A stretch of 8,275 nt of DNA from an uncultured Methylococcaceae bacterium (lineage in GTDB: Bacteria; Pseudomonadota; Gammaproteobacteria; Methylococcales; Methylomonadaceae), in contig CAIQND010000536.1 in the NCBI GenBank assembly GCA_903873045.1, forward strand, positions 1 through 8,275, in the 5' to 3' direction. A program made the position numbers and the translations under genes. Below the pieces are notes generated by a model that had not been told where the DNA came from, searched no databases, and worked only from the letters and a program-made list of their open reading frames with translations. Position 1 is the stretch's first letter. Every line of letters starts with the position of its first letter. Shown here piece by piece: positions 5,192 to 8,275 of this stretch.

Positions 5192-5749
5192 TTAAGAAGA
5201 CGTTATCGTCAGTGGTGATGGTTTAGGTTGTATAAAGACCGCTTTATTGAAGAGCTTTAATGGTTTTCGTGAGCCGTAAGCATCTAAGGCACTGCCTGCT
5301 ATTCTGCTATGATAATCATCATTTGAAAGTTGGGCGCTGCCTTTTGGATAAGTCGTTACTAAATAAAAGATGATAGTTCCATAACTAAACGCATTAAATA
5401 TAGCTTCAAATTTGGGGAAAAATTGCTCAATCATAGTGTTAAATTTTTCAACTACTATTTTATATTTTAATTCTTTGGTGTCCTTAACATCTTTTAGCTC
5501 AATCAAATATAAGTCGTAGTATTCTTTTTCGATGCAGTTAATTAAAATCAAACAATCGGGTGATGGAGGTGGATTATGCATACGAATGGAATGATAAAAA
5601 TTATCAGGCTTTAAAATTAAGATTTTATCGCTGTCCAAATCGTTATGAATTAACAGGGAATTATCAAATTCTACTTTGGCATTATTTTCGGTGCATTCAT
5701 GACACAGCATGCCAAACAACTCTGGATGGTTAATGATTTTATCAAACAT
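5192..5749 (-). CDS. Uncharacterised protein with PD-(D/E)XK nuclease-like signature, partner of the ATPase
   Basis: I do not recognise a named family for this 185-residue protein. The most telling part is residues 64-86: P64-D65 in PDCLILI, then a second strand YDLYLIELKD with E84-L85-K86. That is the order and strand context of a PD-(D/E)XK active site (D65, E84, K86), followed by a helix KYKIVVEKFNTMIEQF (95-110), as in restriction-endonuclease-like folds. E17 or E20 in an N-terminal helix could be the extra acidic residue. There is a mixed strand GTIIFYLVTT at 124-133. No signal peptide or membrane segment is evident. The gene starts 2 bases after the ATPase stop (TAATCATG), which implies coupled translation and a shared role. 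A DNA- or RNA-cutting effector controlled by the ATPase is the natural reading, but nuclease activity is inference. Confidence 0.6.
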   Translation of the reverse strand: MFDKIINHPELFGMLCHECTENNAKVEFDNSLLIHNDLDSDKILILKPDNFYHSIRMHNPPPSPDCLILINCIEKEYYDLYLIELKDVKDTKELKYKIVVEKFNTMIEQFFPKFEAIFNAFSYGTIIFYLVTTYPKGSAQLSNDDYHSRIAGSALDAYGSRKPLKLFNKAVFIQPKPSPLTITSS

Positions 5750-5751
5750 GA

Positions 5752-7176
5752 TTAACTGTTGAGTTTATTGATAAGCTCAAGTTTTTCTTCATAAATACTT
5801 TCAGCGGTATCGATAAAGTTGTCATCTTCTATACCGTATTCATCGGTATCCAAGTTTCTGGCTACACTGCCTTCCAGCGTACTTTCAAATAGAATAGCTT
5901 CAAACTTTTCTTTATCAATTTTATTATCAATGACTAAATTACTCGCTTTGTTAAAAATGTAATTGCTGTGTGAAGTCATCACCAATTTTATTTTATTGTC
6001 TTTGACCAGTCGCGCAAAAACTGCCATTAGTTTAACTTGTGTTTCTGGGTGTAAATGCGCTTCGGGTTCTTCAATAAACACTAAAGGCTTTTGTTGTTTT
6101 TTAGAAGTACGCTGAATTGGAAAAATATATTTTAAATAAGAAACAATAGGGGATATTTCCGATACCATAGATGACGTTGCTGATAAATCCAATTTTAGTG
6201 ATGTTTCATTGGGAGTGAAGAATAACTTTTTGTTTTTACTATCGAATTCAACTACACCTTGCAAAATTTCTTTTTCTATATCATTAGCATAATCTATAAA
6301 ATCATCATGCTTTTTACGAGATGTATTAATATTGGACAAGTGCAAAAAATAATCAGCTACAGGTTCAGAAATAGCAGGTAATTGAATAGATTTTGATATA
6401 AAACTTCTATTGTTTGCAAGTTGAGCAAAAATTTGCCCAAAAGCACTTAAAGCTTGATATAAACCAGAACGAGAGGCAGGAAGATAATAAACGTTATTGA
6501 TTATTTGTAATTCATCAAAAAAATCTAAGACAAGCTTTCCTATAAGCATAAAATAGCTTTTTTCAAAATGCTCTTTTTTTTCATCTGGATAGTATAGAAT
6601 AATTTGTTTTTCTGTATGCTTTGAATGACGACATGTTTTTATTTTTTTTAAAATAAACTTTTTATTCAAATAGAATTTTGTTATGCCAAGCTCCATGTTT
6701 TGGCTTGAACTTTTCTTTAGATCTAATTCGATATTTAACTCAATATCTAAATTAATATTACGCCATGCAAGTGTTATTTTAAGCTCTTCTTTAGTAAATT
6801 TATTCTGTAAATTAGATACATCATTGAATGTATTTATTAGAGAGTCATTTAATACTTTTACCAAAAAATTATTTAAATATGAAATTAAATGTTTTTCAAC
6901 ATAATTTGATATATCAATTTCTTTATCGTTATTTTTTTCTACCTTTTCCTCTAATTCTTTTATGTTTAAATTGAATTCTTTATCAAAAAAATAAGGCATT
7001 TCATATCTAAATATTCTGAGATCTCTTAATTCTAAAATATGCTTTAAAATTAAATACACCAAAGAAATAGCATAAGATTTACCCACACTATTTTTTCCAA
7101 ATATAAGATATAAATCCTTTTCAGTATCGAACTGGAAGTATTTAATTGCACCGAAATTTTCAATCGTAATAAGCAT
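5752..7176 (-). CDS. AAA15/AAA21-type ABC-like ATPase (candidate defence-system sensor)
   Basis: From the ATG at 7176 the product has 474 residues. It opens LITIENFGAIKYFQF, typical of OLD/RecF-like ATPases that begin a few residues before the first strand. Walker A GKNSVGKS is at 27-34. A long AT-rich, Lys/Glu/Asn-rich middle (about 45-225) replaces the coiled-coil arm. LPASRS at 232-237, signature-like LSATSSMVSEISP at 331-343, Walker B LVFIEEPE at 365-372 with D-loop AHLHPE, and the switch histidine in MTSHSN (H403) follow. There is no C-terminal Toprim domain, unlike GajA or OLD. An in-frame GTG at 7230 would add 18 residues but lies inside the preceding gene's terminator hairpin; the ATG at 7176 has GGA 8 bases upstream and is preferred. 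GC falls to about 20 percent at 6901-6960 but is about 43 percent at 6001-6060. Confidence 0.85.
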   Translation of the reverse strand: MLITIENFGAIKYFQFDTEKDLYLIFGKNSVGKSYAISLVYLILKHILELRDLRIFRYEMPYFFDKEFNLNIKELEEKVEKNNDKEIDISNYVEKHLISYLNNFLVKVLNDSLINTFNDVSNLQNKFTKEELKITLAWRNINLDIELNIELDLKKSSSQNMELGITKFYLNKKFILKKIKTCRHSKHTEKQIILYYPDEKKEHFEKSYFMLIGKLVLDFFDELQIINNVYYLPASRSGLYQALSAFGQIFAQLANNRSFISKSIQLPAISEPVADYFLHLSNINTSRKKHDDFIDYANDIEKEILQGVVEFDSKNKKLFFTPNETSLKLDLSATSSMVSEISPIVSYLKYIFPIQRTSKKQQKPLVFIEEPEAHLHPETQVKLMAVFARLVKDNKIKLVMTSHSNYIFNKASNLVIDNKIDKEKFEAILFESTLEGSVARNLDTDEYGIEDDNFIDTAESIYEEKLELINKLNS

Positions 7177-7197
7177 ATTATTTTTCCAATCAACACC

Positions 7198-7227
7198 TTT
7201 ATACCGTATAAAACAAAAAAGGGTGAA
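7198..7227 (-). promoter_or_regulatory. Candidate promoter of the ATPase operon, with palindrome at the -10
   Basis: On the minus strand TTCACC (7227-7222, 4 of 6) is followed after 18 bases by TATAAA (7203-7198, 5 of 6). Its -35 half is shared with the terminator stem of the preceding gene. An 11-base palindrome TATAC-C-GTATA (7200-7210) overlaps the -10 box and could be an operator. Transcription would start near 7191, leaving a leader of about 15 bases before the ATG at 7176. Confidence 0.4.
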
Positions 7228-7244
7228 CACTGTCCACCCTTTTT
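7214..7244 (-). terminator. Rho-independent terminator of the oxidoreductase gene
   Basis: AAAAAGGGTG and CACCCTTTTT form a perfect 10-base stem (7235-7244 and 7216-7225) with a 9-base loop. On the minus strand it comes 8 bases after the oxidoreductase stop and runs into TTTTTTGTTTT. This is a textbook intrinsic terminator and separates that gene from the ATPase gene. Confidence 0.85.
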
Positions 7245-7252
7245 AAACCGCT

Positions 7253-8275
7253 TTATTCAGCCGTTTCTTTCTGCTTCATCAACAAATAATCCAGCCACAG
7301 ATTGGATAATTTTTCCTGCACGGTATTTTGCCGTAAACGTGCATTCAAATGGGCAAAATCGACTTTATCCAAATCCTGATCCTGGTTGTAGCAGGAATAA
7401 ACAAAGGTTTCTTTACCCGTTTCCGGATCAATATGTTTGCACATACACTGGGCGCAGATGCCTTTCATCATACACTGCATGGGTGAGTTAATTGAACCGA
7501 CCGCGTGATGGGCTTTATTGAGATACGGTTTTAGCACATCAAAACGGGCGGATTTTACTGCCGCCATCATGCGGTCTGAACCGATCACGATAAGATGATC
7601 AACATCCGCCAGTGAAATGGGCTGTTCGCCCAATTCGCCGGTAGCATAAGCCACCATACATTCCAGAATATTACCGACAAAAGTTTTATCTTGCGGACGG
7701 GTTGGCACTATTGCTTCTACGCCTTCGCCTTTATCAACGGCCCAAATAATTAAATCAGCGGCCGCTTCAACGTCTTCAACTTTGAAACGGTCTTGGGAAA
7801 ATTTATAACCCGCAAAATAAATAACCCTGTTACCGGCGGCTCGTAACGCTTTACCAATGGAAAACAGGACGGCATTACCCAAGCCGCCACCGAGTAATAA
7901 CACGGTTTGGTTAGTGGGTATTTCGGTGGGCGTACCGGTCACGCCCATAACGACCAGCGGATCACCGACTTTCCAGGTTGCGCAAAGACGCGAAGATGAG
8001 CCCATTTCCAGTGCAATCAAGGAAATCGTGCCTTTTTCTTTATCGACTTCTGCGCCGGTCAACGCCAAGCCTTCCGCAACCAATGCTGTGCCTTCAACCG
8101 TTGGCGCAATGGCTTCATAGTTTTGCACCCGATAAAATTGTCCGGGATGAAACTTTTCAGCGGCCAGCGGTGCTTTTACAACGACTTCGATAATGGTCGG
8201 TGTCAATCGGTTAATGGCAACGATAGTGGCTTTGAAGGATTCATCAAAGCGAGCAAACAAGTCTTTTAAAGATGC
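7253..8275 (-). CDS. FAD/NAD(P)/[2Fe-2S] oxidoreductase of PyrK/NfnA/sulfide-dehydrogenase type, C-terminal part
   Basis: The frame is open to the right edge, so the true start lies outside; a TTG at 8260 is possible but unconvincing, with no ribosome binding site seen. Numbering from that TTG, an FAD-binding barrel comes first (FHPGQFYRVQNYE, 37-49). The NAD(P)-binding half has LLLGGGLGNAV at 121-131, IYFAGYK at 147-153 and HLIVIGSDRMM at 222-232. A C-terminal [2Fe-2S] site has C263, C269, C272 and C290, close to the PyrK pattern, with an extra C274. Such subunits pass electrons between NAD(P)H and an Fe-S partner, as in NfnA, sulfide dehydrogenase or dihydroorotate dehydrogenase B. A helical tail (about 300-330) follows the cluster, which is longer than in PyrK. 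A partner or fused GltD-like domain may lie beyond the window. The gene ends in a strong terminator. Confidence 0.8.
   Translation of the reverse strand, partial: ASLKDLFARFDESFKATIVAINRLTPTIIEVVVKAPLAAEKFHPGQFYRVQNYEAIAPTVEGTALVAEGLALTGAEVDKEKGTISLIALEMGSSSRLCATWKVGDPLVVMGVTGTPTEIPTNQTVLLLGGGLGNAVLFSIGKALRAAGNRVIYFAGYKFSQDRFKVEDVEAAADLIIWAVDKGEGVEAIVPTRPQDKTFVGNILECMVAYATGELGEQPISLADVDHLIVIGSDRMMAAVKSARFDVLKPYLNKAHHAVGSINSPMQCMMKGICAQCMCKHIDPETGKETFVYSCYNQDQDLDKVDFAHLNARLRQNTVQEKLSNLWLDYLLMKQKETAE

Noticed and set aside
7177..7230. 18-residue N-terminal extension of the ATPase from a GTG at 7230
   Set aside because: The GTG lies within the preceding gene's terminator hairpin and upstream of the candidate -10 box, while the ATG at 7176 has a plausible ribosome binding site and gives the usual N-terminus of this family.
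7857..8193. Two overlapping plus-strand ORFs opposite the oxidoreductase
   Set aside because: They are antisense to conserved FAD/NAD domain sequence and resemble no protein family.

Overview
The window looks like a chromosomal segment of a gammaproteobacterium of moderate GC content. The support is the yceD-rpmF-plsX gene order, the zinc-free E. coli-type L32 protein, a YchJ/UPF0225 protein and an E. coli-like hydroxypyruvate isomerase. A methanotroph or related C1 or aquatic gammaproteobacterium would fit, but nothing here proves the genus.

Layout. 1-969 (minus strand) is the ribosome/lipid cluster: yceD, rpmF and the first 59 codons of plsX, read from a near-consensus sigma70 promoter just upstream of yceD, with a hairpin between rpmF and plsX. 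1239-2883 (plus strand) is a tightly coupled pair, a beta-hydroxyacid dehydrogenase of the tartronate-semialdehyde reductase type and a hydroxypyruvate isomerase, overlapping by 8 bases. They probably handle C3 intermediates of glyoxylate metabolism, ending at glycerate. 2884-3309 is a non-coding stretch with an unusual run of dyad-symmetric sequences. 3310-3759 (plus) is a small secreted RlpA-like double-psi beta-barrel protein with a His-rich linker. A REP-like imperfect hairpin lies in the convergent gap after it.

3884-7176 (minus) is a run of five co-directional genes. In transcription order they are an AAA15/21-type ABC-like ATPase, a small protein with a PD-(D/E)XK nuclease-like signature (2-base gap), a DUF2442 protein, YchJ (SEC-C) and a gamma-glutamylcyclotransferase-family protein. 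The ATPase gene is very AT-rich in its first half and starts directly behind the terminator of the preceding gene, as expected for an acquired accessory or defence-type module. The ATPase plus nuclease-like pair is the best candidate for an undescribed system here. 7253-8275 (minus) is the C-terminal part of an FAD/NAD(P)/[2Fe-2S] oxidoreductase of the PyrK/NfnA/sulfide-dehydrogenase type, running off the right edge.

Limits. No tRNA, rRNA, CRISPR array, transposase or integrase was seen. Promoter and hairpin calls were made by eye, and family names come from motif recognition, not from searches.
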